Counted from the stretch's first letter, positions 1-8,876 are shown. The stretch: 64,000 nt of DNA from Arthrobacter wenxiniae (GCF_013376105.1 NZ_JAAMFM010000002.1:1-64000), one strand, 5' to 3'. Notes: generated from the sequence alone by a model not told the origin. Numbers and translations are program-made.

Positions 1-163
1 GCGTGCTCCCGCTGCCGGTCAGGTCATGGAGGAACTTCGGCGCCGCCGCCCGCGACAGGGGCCACAGCCGCGTTCCGACACCCCCGGCGGGAATCACGGC
101 AAAAAACTTCTCAAGCGGGCTGGTTCCGGGCTGGACGGGGGCATCCGGTTTTTGCGTATTCAT
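1..163 (-). CDS. manC: mannose-1-phosphate guanylyltransferase, N-terminal fragment cut by window edge
   Basis: Reading the minus strand from the ATG at 163-161 gives 54 codons that run off the left edge. After about 20 variable residues comes FFAVIPAGGVGTRLWPLSR, the nucleotide-binding signature (GGxGTRLWPLSR) of GDP-mannose pyrophosphorylases, then PKFLHDLTG, the PKQF-like loop that follows it. The enzyme makes GDP-mannose from mannose-1-phosphate and GTP in the cytoplasm for glycan synthesis. From what I recall of related actinobacteria, a manC-type gene divergent from sdhC is common there. Only the first tenth or so of the protein is visible, so nothing can be said about the C-terminal domain. 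The ribosome binding site is weak. Confidence 0.85.
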   Translation of the reverse strand, partial: MNTQKPDAPVQPGTSPLEKFFAVIPAGGVGTRLWPLSRAAAPKFLHDLTGSGST

Positions 164-348
164 CAGTGCCCAGCCTATGCGATGGCGCTGCAAACGCCGC
201 GATGCGGCGGTAAAGCTCCCCCCACGGGCGCAGCCGGGACACGCCGGCGTCGTCCGTGGGGATGAGGGAACTGCCCCGGGAAACCACCGGGCCCCAACAC
301 GCAAGTCCCACCCCTGTGATTTGTCGCATAGGGCAAGGAGCGCCTAAG

Positions 349-382
349 TTGAATATGCTGTTAGCGAAGCCTAAATTTAGGC
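349..382 (+). promoter_or_regulatory. predicted sdhCDAB promoter with 14-bp palindrome over the -10
   Basis: The 300-base gap between manC and sdhC (164-463) holds no gene. Within it TTGAAT (349-354) and TAAATT (372-377) are 17 bases apart, a good sigma70-type pair. A perfect 14-bp palindrome, GCCTAAATTTAGGC, at 369-382 covers the -10, so a bound repressor would block transcription. The stretch 361-379 matches the 19-bp IdeR/DtxR iron-box consensus at 12 positions, which is too few to call it. The leader to the sdhC start would be about 80 bases. Confidence 0.5.
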
Positions 383-463
383 AAAGTTATGAGTGCTCAC
401 GCCGTGTGCGTTTCCCCGCGTGGAACCACGCCAGCGTCACGGTGATGCAGGAAGGTTTATTCA

Positions 464-844
464 GTGCCGACAAAACCAGCTGGCACTCTGTACCGCGGCC
501 GTGAAGGCATGTGGTCCTGGGTGGGACACCGGATTACCGGTGTAGTGATTTTCGTTTTCCTGTTGGTGCACGTCCTGGACACCTCGTTGGTGCGCGTGTC
601 CCCGGAAGCGTACACAGCAGTCATCGGGGCGTACAAAAACCCCATCATGGGCTTGGGTGAAGCCGCCCTGGTTGCCGCAATCGTGTTCCACGCCTTCAAC
701 GGCCTGCGCATCATTGCCATCGACTTTTGGAAGAAGGGCCCCAAGTACCAGCGCCAGATGCTCTGGACCGTCCTGATCGCCTGGGCCGTGGTCATGATTC
801 CGTTCCTGATCCGCCACCTCTCCATCGTCTTCGGGGGGCACTAA
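464..844 (+). CDS. sdhC: succinate dehydrogenase cytochrome b556 subunit
   Basis: 126-residue membrane anchor subunit of complex II. It binds heme b and passes electrons from succinate to the quinone pool. Three membrane segments are visible at about 23-43, 65-86 and 98-120. The family motif HAFNGLR places the likely heme ligand at His76; His36 in segment 1 is another candidate. The start is GTG at 464, preceded by AGGAAGG with 8 bases spacing. It is first of four genes and its TAA stop directly abuts the sdhD ATG. Small two-subunit anchors of this kind belong to succinate:quinone oxidoreductases with paired SdhC/SdhD. Confidence 0.95.
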   Translation: MPTKPAGTLYRGREGMWSWVGHRITGVVIFVFLLVHVLDTSLVRVSPEAYTAVIGAYKNPIMGLGEAALVAAIVFHAFNGLRIIAIDFWKKGPKYQRQMLWTVLIAWAVVMIPFLIRHLSIVFGGH

Positions 845-1312
845 ATGAGTTCCAACGTCATCGCGTCGCCGCGCTCCAACAGCGCCCAATCGCCCCAGTA
901 CAAGCGCAACAAGTCAGCGCATTCCAGCTTTGAGATGACCGCCTGGCTGTTCATGCGCGTTTCCGGCGTGGTCCTGGTTGTCCTGATCTTCGGGCACCTG
1001 TTCGTCAATCTCATGCTGGGCGACGGCATCCACGCCATCGACTTCGGCTTCGTGGCCGGCAAGTGGTCCAGCCCGTTCTGGCAGTGGTGGGACCTGGTCA
1101 TGCTGTGGCTCGCCATGCTGCACGGCACCAACGGCGTGCGCACCATCATCAACGACTACGCCGAACGCAACGGCACCCGCATGACGCTCAAGACAGTGCT
1201 GTACGCGGCCGCCGTCGTGATCATTGTGCTGGGCACCCTCGTGATCTTCACGTTTGACCCGTGCCCGGCCGGTGCAGTCATCGACCTACCGTCCTTCTGC
1301 CCCGTCCCCTGA
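845..1312 (+). CDS. sdhD: succinate dehydrogenase hydrophobic membrane anchor subunit
   Basis: 155 residues, second membrane anchor of succinate dehydrogenase. A polar N-terminus of about 30 residues is followed by three hydrophobic segments near 33-58, 78-98 and 116-137. His51 and His93 (in MLHGTNGVR) are candidate heme/quinone-site residues, mirroring the HAFNGLR motif of SdhC. It starts with no gap after sdhC, which implies translational coupling. A 127-base spacer with GC-rich direct repeats follows before sdhA. The tail after residue 138 is short, cysteine-containing and not conserved in any way I recognise. Confidence 0.93.
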   Translation: MSSNVIASPRSNSAQSPQYKRNKSAHSSFEMTAWLFMRVSGVVLVVLIFGHLFVNLMLGDGIHAIDFGFVAGKWSSPFWQWWDLVMLWLAMLHGTNGVRTIINDYAERNGTRMTLKTVLYAAAVVIIVLGTLVIFTFDPCPAGAVIDLPSFCPVP

Positions 1313-1439
1313 CCGGTTCGGACCCCCGCAGCGCGGAACCCCGCAACGCAGTACGCAGCGCAGGCCTCAACGGGCCGCGGGGCAGGCAGAAGTGAACACC
1401 AGCATTTTGAACGCAGTACAGAGAGAAAGAGCATCCAGT

Positions 1440-3239
1440 ATGCAGGTCCACAAGTACGACGTCATCATCGTCGGGGCCGGTGGCGCAGGAATGCGTGCCG
1501 CCATTGAAGCCGGACAGAACGCCCGCACAGCCGTACTGACCAAGCTCTACCCCACCCGCTCGCACACCGGTGCGGCCCAGGGCGGCATGTGTGCCGCGCT
1601 GGCCAACGTGGAGGAAGACAACTGGGAGTGGCATACCTTTGACACGGTCAAGGGCGGCGACTACCTGGTTGACCAGGACGCCGCGGAGGTCATGGCCAAG
1701 GAGGCCATCGACGCGGTGATCGACCTGGAAAAGATGGGCCTGCCGTTCAACCGCACGCCCGAGGGCCGCATCGACCAGCGCCGCTTCGGCGGGCACACCC
1801 GCGACCACGGCAAGGCGCCGGTCCGCCGGTCCTGCTATGCCGCGGACCGCACCGGCCACATGATCCTGCAGACCCTGTACCAAAACTGCGTCAAGCACAA
1901 CGTCGAGTTTTACAACGAGTACTACGTGCTGGACCTGCTGACGGTCGAAGAGGACGCAACCCGCGCGGACGGCACCCCCTACAAGCAAAAGCGGATTGCC
2001 GGCGTCGTCAGCTATGACCTGGCCACGGGCGAACTGCACGTGTTCCAGGCCAAGTCCGTCATCCTGGCCACGGGCGGCGCGGGCAAAGTCTTCAAGACCA
2101 CCTCCAACGCCCACACCCTGACCGGCGACGGCATGGGCATCGCGTTCCGCAGGGGCATCCCCCTGGAGGACATGGAGTTCTTCCAGTTCCACCCGACAGG
2201 CCTGGCCGGGCTGGGCATCCTGCTCTCCGAGGCGGCCCGCGGCGAAGGCGCCATCCTGCGCAACTCGGACGGTGAACGCTTCATGGAGCGCTACGCCCCC
2301 ACCATCAAGGACCTCGCCCCGCGCGACATCGTGGCCCGCTCCATGGCCAACGAGGTCCGCGAAGGCCGCGGCTGCGGCCCGAACAAGGACTATGTCCTGC
2401 TCGACCTGACGCACCTGGAACCGGCGCACATCGACGCCAAGCTCCCGGACATCACGGAGTTTGCCCGCACGTACCTGGGCGTGGAGCCGTACACCGAGCC
2501 CGTCCCGGTGTTCCCCACGGCCCACTACGCCATGGGCGGCGTTCCCACGAACATTGCCACCGAGGTCCTGCAGGACAACGACACCATCATCCCCGGCCTG
2601 TACGCCGCCGGTGAGGTGGCCTGCGTGTCCGTCCACGGCTCCAACCGCCTGGGCACCAACTCGCTGCTGGACATCAACGTGTTCGGCAAGCGCGCCGGCG
2701 TGGCCGCGGCCAGCTACGCCCAGACGGCGGAGTTCATCGACCTGCCGGAGAACCCGGAGGCGGCCACCGTTGCGTTGTTGGACCACGTCCGCACGTCCGA
2801 CGGCGGCGAAAAGGTGGCCGCGATCCGCAAGGACCTGCAGGACACCATGGACGCCAACATGCAGGTGTTCCGCACGGCCGAGTCCATCGACAAGGTGCTG
2901 GCGGACATCGCCGGCTTCGAGGAGCGGTACTCCCGCATCACGGTCCAGGACAAGGGCAAGCGCTTCAACCTGGACCTGCTCGAGGCCGTGGAACTGGGCT
3001 TCCTGCTGGAACTGGCCAAGGTCATGACCGTCGCCGCCCTGCACCGCCAGGAGTCGCGCGGCGGCCACTATCGTGAAGATTTCCCGGACCGGGACGATGA
3101 GAACTTCATGAAGCACTCCATGGCGTACCTCGACACGAATGTCACCGCGGAAAGCTCCGCGGAGCACATCGCCGGGATCCGCCTGGAGACCAAGCCTGTT
3201 GTCGTCACGCGCTACCAGCCGATGGTGAGGAAGTACTAA
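1440..3239 (+). CDS. sdhA: succinate dehydrogenase flavoprotein subunit
   Basis: 599-residue catalytic subunit that oxidises succinate to fumarate at the inner face of the membrane. The N-terminal FAD-binding motif VGAGGAG lies at 11-17. RSHTGAAQGG carries His42, the residue that covalently binds FAD in this family. FFQFHPTGL and the RGEGAILRN region form the substrate site. The open frame extends upstream to 1254, but homology begins at the ATG at 1440, which has an AGAGAAAGAG ribosome site, so that start is chosen. It overlaps sdhB by one base (TAATG). Confidence 0.97.
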   Translation: MQVHKYDVIIVGAGGAGMRAAIEAGQNARTAVLTKLYPTRSHTGAAQGGMCAALANVEEDNWEWHTFDTVKGGDYLVDQDAAEVMAKEAIDAVIDLEKMGLPFNRTPEGRIDQRRFGGHTRDHGKAPVRRSCYAADRTGHMILQTLYQNCVKHNVEFYNEYYVLDLLTVEEDATRADGTPYKQKRIAGVVSYDLATGELHVFQAKSVILATGGAGKVFKTTSNAHTLTGDGMGIAFRRGIPLEDMEFFQFHPTGLAGLGILLSEAARGEGAILRNSDGERFMERYAPTIKDLAPRDIVARSMANEVREGRGCGPNKDYVLLDLTHLEPAHIDAKLPDITEFARTYLGVEPYTEPVPVFPTAHYAMGGVPTNIATEVLQDNDTIIPGLYAAGEVACVSVHGSNRLGTNSLLDINVFGKRAGVAAASYAQTAEFIDLPENPEAATVALLDHVRTSDGGEKVAAIRKDLQDTMDANMQVFRTAESIDKVLADIAGFEERYSRITVQDKGKRFNLDLLEAVELGFLLELAKVMTVAALHRQESRGGHYREDFPDRDDENFMKHSMAYLDTNVTAESSAEHIAGIRLETKPVVVTRYQPMVRKY

Positions 3240-4036
3240 TGAGCCCCATTGAAACCGCCGAGACCGCTCCCGAGCCGGCGTCAAAGATTGAACTGCCCGC
3301 CCACCTGGGCGGCGGCGGGGACATCCCCACCTTTGACGTGACGCTGCGCGTGCGCCGCTATGACCCCGAGTTCTCCTCGGAGTCGACGTGGGAAGACTTC
3401 ACCATGACCATGTACGGCACCGACCGCGTGCTGGACGCCCTGCACAAGGTCAAGTGGGAGCAGGACGGCTCGCTGTCCTTCCGCCGCTCCTGCGCCCACG
3501 GCGTGTGCGGTTCCGATGCCATGCGCATCAACGGCCGCAACCGCCTGGCCTGCAAGACCCTCCTGAAGGACCTGGACACCACCAAGCCCATCACGGTGGA
3601 GCCCATCAAGGGCCTGCCCGTGGAGAAGGACCTGATCGTGGACATGGAGCCGTTCTTCCAGTCCTACCGCGAGATCATGCCGTTCCTGATCAACCGCGGC
3701 CACGAGCCGTCCAAGGAGCGCCTGCAGTCCGCCGAGGAGCGCGAGCGCTTTGACGACACCACCAAGTGCATCCTGTGCGCCGCGTGCACCTCGTCCTGCC
3801 CGGTGTTCTGGACCGACGGGCAGTACTTCGGGCCGGCCGCCATCGTCAACGCGCACCGCTTCATCTTTGACTCCCGCGACGACGCCGGCGACATGCGCCT
3901 GGAGATCCTCAACGACAAGGAAGGCGTGTGGCGCTGCCGCACCACCTTCAACTGCACCGAGGCATGCCCCCGCGGCATCCAGGTCACGCAGGCGATCGCC
4001 GAGGTCAAGCAGGCCATCCTCGCCCGCCAGGTCTAG
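3239..4036 (+). CDS. sdhB: succinate dehydrogenase iron-sulfur subunit
   Basis: 265 residues; carries the three iron-sulfur clusters that wire SdhA to the quinone site. The N-terminal 2Fe-2S ferredoxin-like domain has Cys85, Cys90, Asp93 and Cys105, with Asp replacing one Cys as in E. coli SdhB. The C-terminal domain has CILCAACTSSCP (Cys177, 180, 183, 187) plus Cys233, Cys239 and Cys243 for the 4Fe-4S and 3Fe-4S clusters. Last gene of the operon, ended by a strong intrinsic terminator 13 bases downstream. The N-terminal 25 residues are rich in Pro and Ala and longer than in E. coli. Confidence 0.97.
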   Translation: MSPIETAETAPEPASKIELPAHLGGGGDIPTFDVTLRVRRYDPEFSSESTWEDFTMTMYGTDRVLDALHKVKWEQDGSLSFRRSCAHGVCGSDAMRINGRNRLACKTLLKDLDTTKPITVEPIKGLPVEKDLIVDMEPFFQSYREIMPFLINRGHEPSKERLQSAEERERFDDTTKCILCAACTSSCPVFWTDGQYFGPAAIVNAHRFIFDSRDDAGDMRLEILNDKEGVWRCRTTFNCTEACPRGIQVTQAIAEVKQAILARQV

Positions 4037-4048
4037 TTCCAGAGCCGG

Positions 4049-4081
4049 AAGGCGCCGCCCCTCGTGGGACGGCGCCTTTTT
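4049..4081 (+). terminator. intrinsic terminator of sdhCDAB
   Basis: Perfect 9-bp arms, AAGGCGCCG (4049-4057) and CGGCGCCTT (4070-4078), are followed directly by a T run to 4081. Confidence 0.9.
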
Positions 4082-4115
4082 GCTGCCCGGCGTGGCTGCC
4101 GCTGCGGCCCCGTCG

Positions 4116-4159
4116 GCAGTAGGGGCCTGGCAGTAGGGGCCCTGGCGGTAGGGGCCCTG
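4116..4159. repeat. three tandem copies of a 14-15-bp unit
   Basis: The unit GCAGTAGGGGCCCTG occurs three times at 4116-4129 (one base shorter), 4130-4144 and 4145-4159 (one substitution). It lies between the sdh terminator and the convergent S53 peptidase gene and has no evident coding role. Confidence 0.8.
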
Positions 4160-4233
4160 GCGAACGACGCCGGCCCTCCCCTCCTTGCCGCCAAGTCCCG
4201 GACACTTTACCCACCCGCCGCACCCGCCGCGTC

Positions 4234-4307
4234 TGTGGGGCAAAACCCGTGCTGGCTTTGACCCCGGGTGCACTGGGGGCACAACCTGGACTGGGTTTGG
4301 CCCCACA
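4234..4307. repeat. 15-bp inverted repeat in the sdhB/S53 intergenic region
   Basis: TGTGGGGCAAAACCC (4234-4248) pairs with GGGTTTGGCCCCACA (4293-4307) with a single mismatch across a 44-base spacer. Together with the tandem repeat upstream it fills most of the 347-base gap 4037-4383. No U-tract follows, so a terminator role for the peptidase gene is uncertain. Confidence 0.6.
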
Positions 4308-4383
4308 GGGAAGTGCAGCCTTGCGCAAGCGCTGGACCGGCCGGTGAATGTTGCGCTTGCCTGCGCCCCCCGTGCCCGGGGCG

Positions 4384-5898
4384 TCAGCCGGCGCGCACCG
4401 CTGCCACGAGATCAGGCAGCAGCGCCGCGGCATTCGGGGTGCCCAGGCCCGTCACGGGGTCCCAACCGGTGGTGGCCGGGTAGCCCGGAACCGATGGATC
4501 GGCCCCATTGTTGCCCGTCGTGACGTCGTGGAAGTCGTTGGCATACGCCGCGGAGTTCGTGCCGAGCTTGTACAGCGCCGGGTTGATCGGCCCCAGGCCG
4601 CCGCCGTTGATCTGGGCGGCGATGGCCACCAGCCCGGCCCACTGCGGGCAGGACAGCGACGTTCCACCGATGTCATACCAGCCGGTGCTGCACGGCGCAC
4701 TGCCACAGATGAGCCCGCCCAGCCCGTCCGGCGGCAGCGACAGGTAGACCAGGGCCCCTGTCGTGGCACTGGCCTGCAGCGCGATGTCGGGCACGCCGCG
4801 CATGGAGCCAACCGCAGTGCTGCCTGCCGGCAGCGCCGACTGGTAGTCCGGCCGGGCAAAGACGTGGCTGAAACCGCCTCCTGAGGCAATCCAGCCCACC
4901 TCGGCCTGGCCCGGATGGGCCCGGCAGGCGGCAGGCGGATTGGCACTGTCAACGACGCGCCCGGCCGTGGCCGTCGCGTCGGTGCAGAGGTACGTTCCGC
5001 CAACACCGGTCACCAGTGGATCGGAGGCCGGCCATTCAACCGTGGGGAAAGGGAAGGGAGCGCCCGCGTGGGGCCCGCCCACGGGCGCCTTGTCCGGGTT
5101 GGCCGTGCCGCCGTCACCCGAGGACCCCAGCACCGTCACACCGTTCCGGGCGGCAGAGATGAAGGCGTGGCGCAGGTTCAGCAGCGACTGGGCACTGCCA
5201 AATGCCTCCTCCGTGGTGGCGAAGCTCTGGGAGATGACCTGGGCAAGGTGGTGGTCCACCACGTACTGCTCGGCGGCCATCATCTGGGGCAGGCCATTCA
5301 CGCCGAGTGTTTCGGCTGTGGGGGTGGCCACCAGCAGGATGTTGGCTCCCGGTGCGATGGAGTGCGCCGTTTCAACGTCAAGCGCCACCTCCAGTGCCCA
5401 GGCGGCCTTGTCCTTTTGCCCCGTTCCCTTGCTTTGGGCGGGCGGGGCCTTGGTGGCGGGCGAGCCCTGCAGGTGGAGCACACTGAAGGTCGGCATGCCG
5501 GGCGTGCACGTCACGGCTTCCTCCCCGCACATGGATGGCAGGTTGAACGCCTGGTTGTACACATGCAGGTCGTGGGCCATGGTGTCGCTGCCGTAGGAAT
5601 CCACGATCGCGATCGTGATCCCGGTGCCGTCATGGCCCGCAGCATAGAGCGGCCCCACGTTGTAGGCCGCCCGTGTTGACTGCGGGGTGAAGCAGCGCCG
5701 GCCAACGGAATTGCACTGGGCCTCCGTGGGCGGGGTGGTGGAGCTGTTGACCTGAAGATAGTCGCTCACGGCGGGGTGCACCGCGGGCAGGGCGGCACCT
5801 GGCGGCGATGCCGTCGGTACGCCGGCAATGCAGGCTGCGGCCACCAGGGCCGCACCGCCGGCCCATGAAAGGACCGACATTCCAGTACGAGATCGCAT
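4384..5898 (-). CDS. secreted S53 family (sedolisin/kumamolisin-like) serine-carboxyl peptidase
   Basis: 504 residues. A signal peptide with hydrophobic core at about 8-26 indicates export. The peptidase domain starts near 75. Glu170 and Asp174 (ALEVALD) are the paired acidic catalytic residues, Asp262 in SSGDGG is the oxyanion Asp, and Ser414 in GGTSLSCP is the nucleophile. The C-terminus (about 455-490) has the DVTTGNNG and GWDPVTGLGTP pattern of the S53 calcium site. Only about 45 residues separate the signal peptide from the peptidase domain, so the usual roughly 150-residue activation prodomain is absent. The start ATG follows GGAGG. Likely role: extracellular protein degradation, probably at acidic pH as for characterised sedolisins. 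Confidence 0.9.
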   Translation of the reverse strand: MRSRTGMSVLSWAGGAALVAAACIAGVPTASPPGAALPAVHPAVSDYLQVNSSTTPPTEAQCNSVGRRCFTPQSTRAAYNVGPLYAAGHDGTGITIAIVDSYGSDTMAHDLHVYNQAFNLPSMCGEEAVTCTPGMPTFSVLHLQGSPATKAPPAQSKGTGQKDKAAWALEVALDVETAHSIAPGANILLVATPTAETLGVNGLPQMMAAEQYVVDHHLAQVISQSFATTEEAFGSAQSLLNLRHAFISAARNGVTVLGSSGDGGTANPDKAPVGGPHAGAPFPFPTVEWPASDPLVTGVGGTYLCTDATATAGRVVDSANPPAACRAHPGQAEVGWIASGGGFSHVFARPDYQSALPAGSTAVGSMRGVPDIALQASATTGALVYLSLPPDGLGGLICGSAPCSTGWYDIGGTSLSCPQWAGLVAIAAQINGGGLGPINPALYKLGTNSAAYANDFHDVTTGNNGADPSVPGYPATTGWDPVTGLGTPNAAALLPDLVAAVRAG

Positions 5899-6051
5899 GT
5901 AAACCTCCTACAGCATTCGAAGCGGCCGTCGCGTGCGGCATCGTTGCCGCGCTGGCCGTCCCCAGGACGACCGAGGGCCACCCCCGGTTTACGCCCACAG
6001 GATCCCCGCGGTCAAGACTTTTCGTTCCTTGGGCTGTGTCCGGCTGCCCCC

Positions 6052-6079
6052 GGTCCACGGTCCACGGTCCAAGGTCCAG
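6052..6079. repeat. four tandem copies of a 7-bp unit
   Basis: GGTCCAC, GGTCCAC, GGTCCAA and GGTCCAG occur in a row, directly upstream of a coding-like stretch. A slippage product or a decaying gene edge could explain it. Confidence 0.7.
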
Positions 6080-6442
6080 TACATTGCCCTGGACCTTGCC
6101 GGGGATTCCGGCGGATGGTTCAGCGACGACCAGACCAGCGGGGCAGTGGTGTATCGGGGTTTCGGCCCGCGCTACGAGCAGGCCGTTGTCCCCTCCGGCC
6201 AGTACCGCATCATCGACGAGTCACTGGCGGTGGGCCGTGCCTACCTCAACGGGGCGGTCGGCGCGGATTTCGGCGGTGCGGCCTTGAACGTAAGGAGTCC
6301 ATTCGGCAAGCGCGCGACCCGGCCGCGCCCCGAGGTGTTCGAGTCGGCCCGGCGCCGGTCCGGCAGAACAGGCCGGGCGCCTCAGCCCTGGCCGCCGCCG
6401 AGCACCAATTCCTCGTGCAGGGACCAGCCGCCGCGGGCATAG
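6080..6442 (+). pseudogene. coding-like fragment, probable gene remnant
   Basis: The gap 5899-6381 has no intact gene. From 6080 one plus-strand frame reads as ordinary protein with high third-position GC for about 75 codons: IALDLAGDSGGWF, then VVYRGFGPRYEQ, then SGQYRIIDESLAVGRAYL. It then turns into Arg/Pro-rich low-complexity sequence and runs 61 bases into the 3' end of the convergent 2H-phosphoesterase gene. No start with a ribosome site is seen; the upstream part of the frame (from 5933) does not look coding. I do not recognise the family. It could be the tail of a deleted gene or a small lineage-specific protein. Confidence 0.3.
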
Positions 6443-6936
6443 TCGTACAGCCCAATGCTGGTGACCTCCAGCTCCGCCGCGAAGCCGGCCATTTCGGCCT
6501 CCGCCCGGGCCATGACCTCGGGGTCGAGGTCGTGCGCCACGGTCAGGTGCGGCTGAAACTCAAAGTCGAGCAGGTGCTCCACGGGGCCGGCCAGCAGTTC
6601 GTTGTGCAGTTCACGGCATTTCCCGGCGCCCTGTTCCAGGTTCAGGAACACCACCGGGGAGACGGGGGCAAAGGTGCCGGTGCCGCGCAGCGAGATGGTG
6701 AACGGGGAGCCGTTCCGAGCCACGCTGCGGACGTGTTCGGCGGCTTCCGTCCAGGAGCGGCGGGCCCGCCCCGAGACCAGCGTGATGTGGGCGGGCACCG
6801 AACTGCTGCCCGGCCCCGCGTACGATTCCCGCCAGGCGTGGAGCTCGGCCGCGAGGGCCGGCGGCATCGAGATGATGACGCCCAGGCTGTCCGGGTGCGG
6901 CGCCGGGGTTTCCCCGCTCTGGCCAATGCCGGGCAT
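6382..6936 (-). CDS. 2'-5' RNA ligase / 2H phosphoesterase family protein
   Basis: 184 residues with the two histidine motifs that define 2H phosphoesterases: His50 in AHITL and His130 in PHLTVAH, about 80 residues apart as usual. Family members cleave 2'-5' or cyclic phosphodiester bonds in RNA or nucleotides; the substrate here is unknown. It begins 2 bases after the trpS stop on the same strand, so it is the last gene of an xth-trpS run. A link to tRNA or RNA repair is plausible from that context but is inference. Confidence 0.85.
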   Translation of the reverse strand: MPGIGQSGETPAPHPDSLGVIISMPPALAAELHAWRESYAGPGSSSVPAHITLVSGRARRSWTEAAEHVRSVARNGSPFTISLRGTGTFAPVSPVVFLNLEQGAGKCRELHNELLAGPVEHLLDFEFQPHLTVAHDLDPEVMARAEAEMAGFAAELEVTSIGLYDYARGGWSLHEELVLGGGQG

Positions 6937-6938
6937 GG

Positions 6939-7967
6939 TTATGCTACCGTCCCGAGCGGAGGCAGGAAGCCCACCTTGTTGTACACGTCGGCGAGGGTCA
7001 CGGAGGCAATCTCACGGGCCTTCGCGGCTCCGTGGGCCAGCAGGCGGTCCAGCTCGGCGGGGTCGTCCAGCAGTTCCAGCGTGCGGGCGCGGATCGGTTC
7101 GAGCCGGGCCACCACGGCGTCCGCCACGTCCGCTTTGAGGTGGCCGTACATCCTGCCCTGGTAACCGTCCACCAGGGCCCCCACGGGAGTGTCGGTCAAG
7201 GTGGAGAGGATTTCGAGCAGGTTGGTCACGCCGGGCTTGTTTTCGCGGTCGTGGGCGATGACGGTGCCGGTGTCGGTCACGGCGGACTTGATGCGCTTGG
7301 CCGTCACCTTGGGCTCGTCCAGCAGGTTGATCAGCCCGTTGGGGCCCGAAGCGGACTTGGACATCTTCGCCGTCGGATTTTGCAGGTCGTAGATGCGCGC
7401 GCCCTCCTTCTGGATGAAGGGCTCCGGCACGGTGAAGGTGTCGCCAAAGCGGTGGTTGAAGCGCTTGGCCAGGTCTCGGGCCAGCTCCACGTGCTGGCGC
7501 TGGTCGTCGCCCACCGGGACGCCGACGGGACGGTAGAGCAGGATGTCCGCAGCCATCAGCACCGGGTAGGTGAACAGCCCCACGCTGGCCATTTCCTGCC
7601 CGCCCTTGGCGCTCTTGTCCTTGAACTGGGTCATCCGGGACGCCTCGCCAAAGCCGGTGATGCAGTTGAGCACCCAGGCCAGCTGCGCGTGCTCGGGAAC
7701 GTGCGACTGCAGGAACAAGATGGACTTCGCAACATCGATGCCGCCGGCAATGTACTGGGCGGCCGTCCTGCGCGTGCGCCCCCGCAGCTCCACCGGGTCC
7801 TGGGGGACGGTGATGGCGTGCATGTCCGGGATGAAGAACAGGTTCTCGTAGTCGTCCTGCGTTTTCACCCAGTTGACCAGGGCGCCCAGGTAGTTGCCCA
7901 GGTGCAGGGACTCCCCGGAGGGCTGCATGCCGGAGAGGACGCGGGGACGGGTTGGGGTCTCACTCAT
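6939..7967 (-). CDS. trpS: tryptophan--tRNA ligase
   Basis: 342 residues, a class I aminoacyl-tRNA synthetase that charges tRNA-Trp. The HIGH-like element is His22-Leu-Gly-Asn in [15 protein letters not shown], and KMSKS begins at Lys201. GEASRM (about 107-112) is a conserved Trp-enzyme segment. The frame is open far upstream, but the ATG at 7967 fits the family N-terminus and has AAGGAT 11 bases away. It lies 16 bases after xth and 2 bases before the 2H-phosphoesterase gene. Confidence 0.97.
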   Translation of the reverse strand: MSETPTRPRVLSGMQPSGESLHLGNYLGALVNWVKTQDDYENLFFIPDMHAITVPQDPVELRGRTRRTAAQYIAGGIDVAKSILFLQSHVPEHAQLAWVLNCITGFGEASRMTQFKDKSAKGGQEMASVGLFTYPVLMAADILLYRPVGVPVGDDQRQHVELARDLAKRFNHRFGDTFTVPEPFIQKEGARIYDLQNPTAKMSKSASGPNGLINLLDEPKVTAKRIKSAVTDTGTVIAHDRENKPGVTNLLEILSTLTDTPVGALVDGYQGRMYGHLKADVADAVVARLEPIRARTLELLDDPAELDRLLAHGAAKAREIASVTLADVYNKVGFLPPLGTVA

Positions 7968-7983
7968 GGCTGCGAAAAATCCT

Positions 7984-8826
7984 TTAGAACTTGTAGTCGA
8001 CGACCAGGGGTGCGTGGTCGGAAAAGCGGGACTCGTACGATTCCGCGCGGTCAACCACGGCCTGCTGCGCCAGGGCTGCCAGTGCGGGGGTGGCCATGTG
8101 GTAGTCGATCCGCCAGCCGGTGTCGTTGGTGAAGGCCTGGCCGCGGTTGGACCACCACGTGTACGGTCCGTCAACTTCTCCGGCGAGTTCCCGGGCCACA
8201 TCCTTCCAACCGATCTCCGCTCCGAAGAAGCGGTCAAAATAGGCGCGCTCCTCGGGCAGGAAGCCGGCCCGCTTGACGTTGCCCTTCCAGTTCTTGATGT
8301 CGAGCGTGGTGTGGCCCACATTGAGGTCGCCCACCACCAGTGCGTGGTCGCTCGCGGCGGCCAGTTGGGGCAGCCGGGTGATCATGGTGTCCAGGAAGCG
8401 GTACTTGTCATCCTGCCGGGGGGTGCCGGCCTCGCCGGAGTGCACGTAGGCGCTGACCACTGTCAGGGTGGTGTCACTGCCGTCGGAGCCCTGCAGCGTG
8501 TAGTCGGCCTCCACCCAGCGGCCCGTGGTGGCGAAGTAGTCGTCGCCGATCCCCGTTCGCGTGGCCGTCGGTTCCAGGGAGTCCTTGCGGGAGGCGATCA
8601 GCACGCCGGCGCGGCCCTTGGCCTCGGCTTCGGCGTGCAGCAGGTGCCAGTCCGCCCCGAGGAAGCCCTCCACGATGGCGTCTGGCGCACGGACCTCCTG
8701 CAGGCACAGGATGTCGACGTCGCGTGCGGCCAGCCAGCCGGCCATGCCGTTCTTGTAGGCGGCACGGATGCCGTTGACGTTGACGCTTGCGATCCTCAAA
8801 TGACCGTTTTGGGTTGCCTTGCTCAC
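7984..8826 (-). CDS. xth: exodeoxyribonuclease III (AP endonuclease)
   Basis: 280 residues, Mg-dependent AP endonuclease of the EEP superfamily acting in base excision repair. LQEVR has the metal-binding Glu44, GDLNVGH holds the catalytic Asp/Asn, and SDHAPLV near the C-terminus carries the Asp-His pair. I prefer the GTG at 8826 because AAGG lies about 10 bases upstream; a GTG at 8835 would add three residues. Transcribed toward trpS with a 16-base gap. Confidence 0.93.
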   Translation of the reverse strand: MSKATQNGHLRIASVNVNGIRAAYKNGMAGWLAARDVDILCLQEVRAPDAIVEGFLGADWHLLHAEAEAKGRAGVLIASRKDSLEPTATRTGIGDDYFATTGRWVEADYTLQGSDGSDTTLTVVSAYVHSGEAGTPRQDDKYRFLDTMITRLPQLAAASDHALVVGDLNVGHTTLDIKNWKGNVKRAGFLPEERAYFDRFFGAEIGWKDVARELAGEVDGPYTWWSNRGQAFTNDTGWRIDYHMATPALAALAQQAVVDRAESYESRFSDHAPLVVDYKF

Positions 8827-8876
8827 CTGACCCACCTTACCCGTTTCCCGCCGTCCGCCGCGCTGGCGCTGCAGTC

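Noticed and set aside
361-379. IdeR/DtxR iron box before sdhC
   Set aside because: Only 12 of 19 positions match the consensus, too few to name the regulator; reported only as an unidentified palindrome.
1278-3284. Long minus-strand open frame opposite sdhA
   Set aside because: It is a by-product of GC-rich codon use in sdhA; composition is Val/Arg/Ala-rich with no motif, and the plus strand is unambiguous succinate dehydrogenase.
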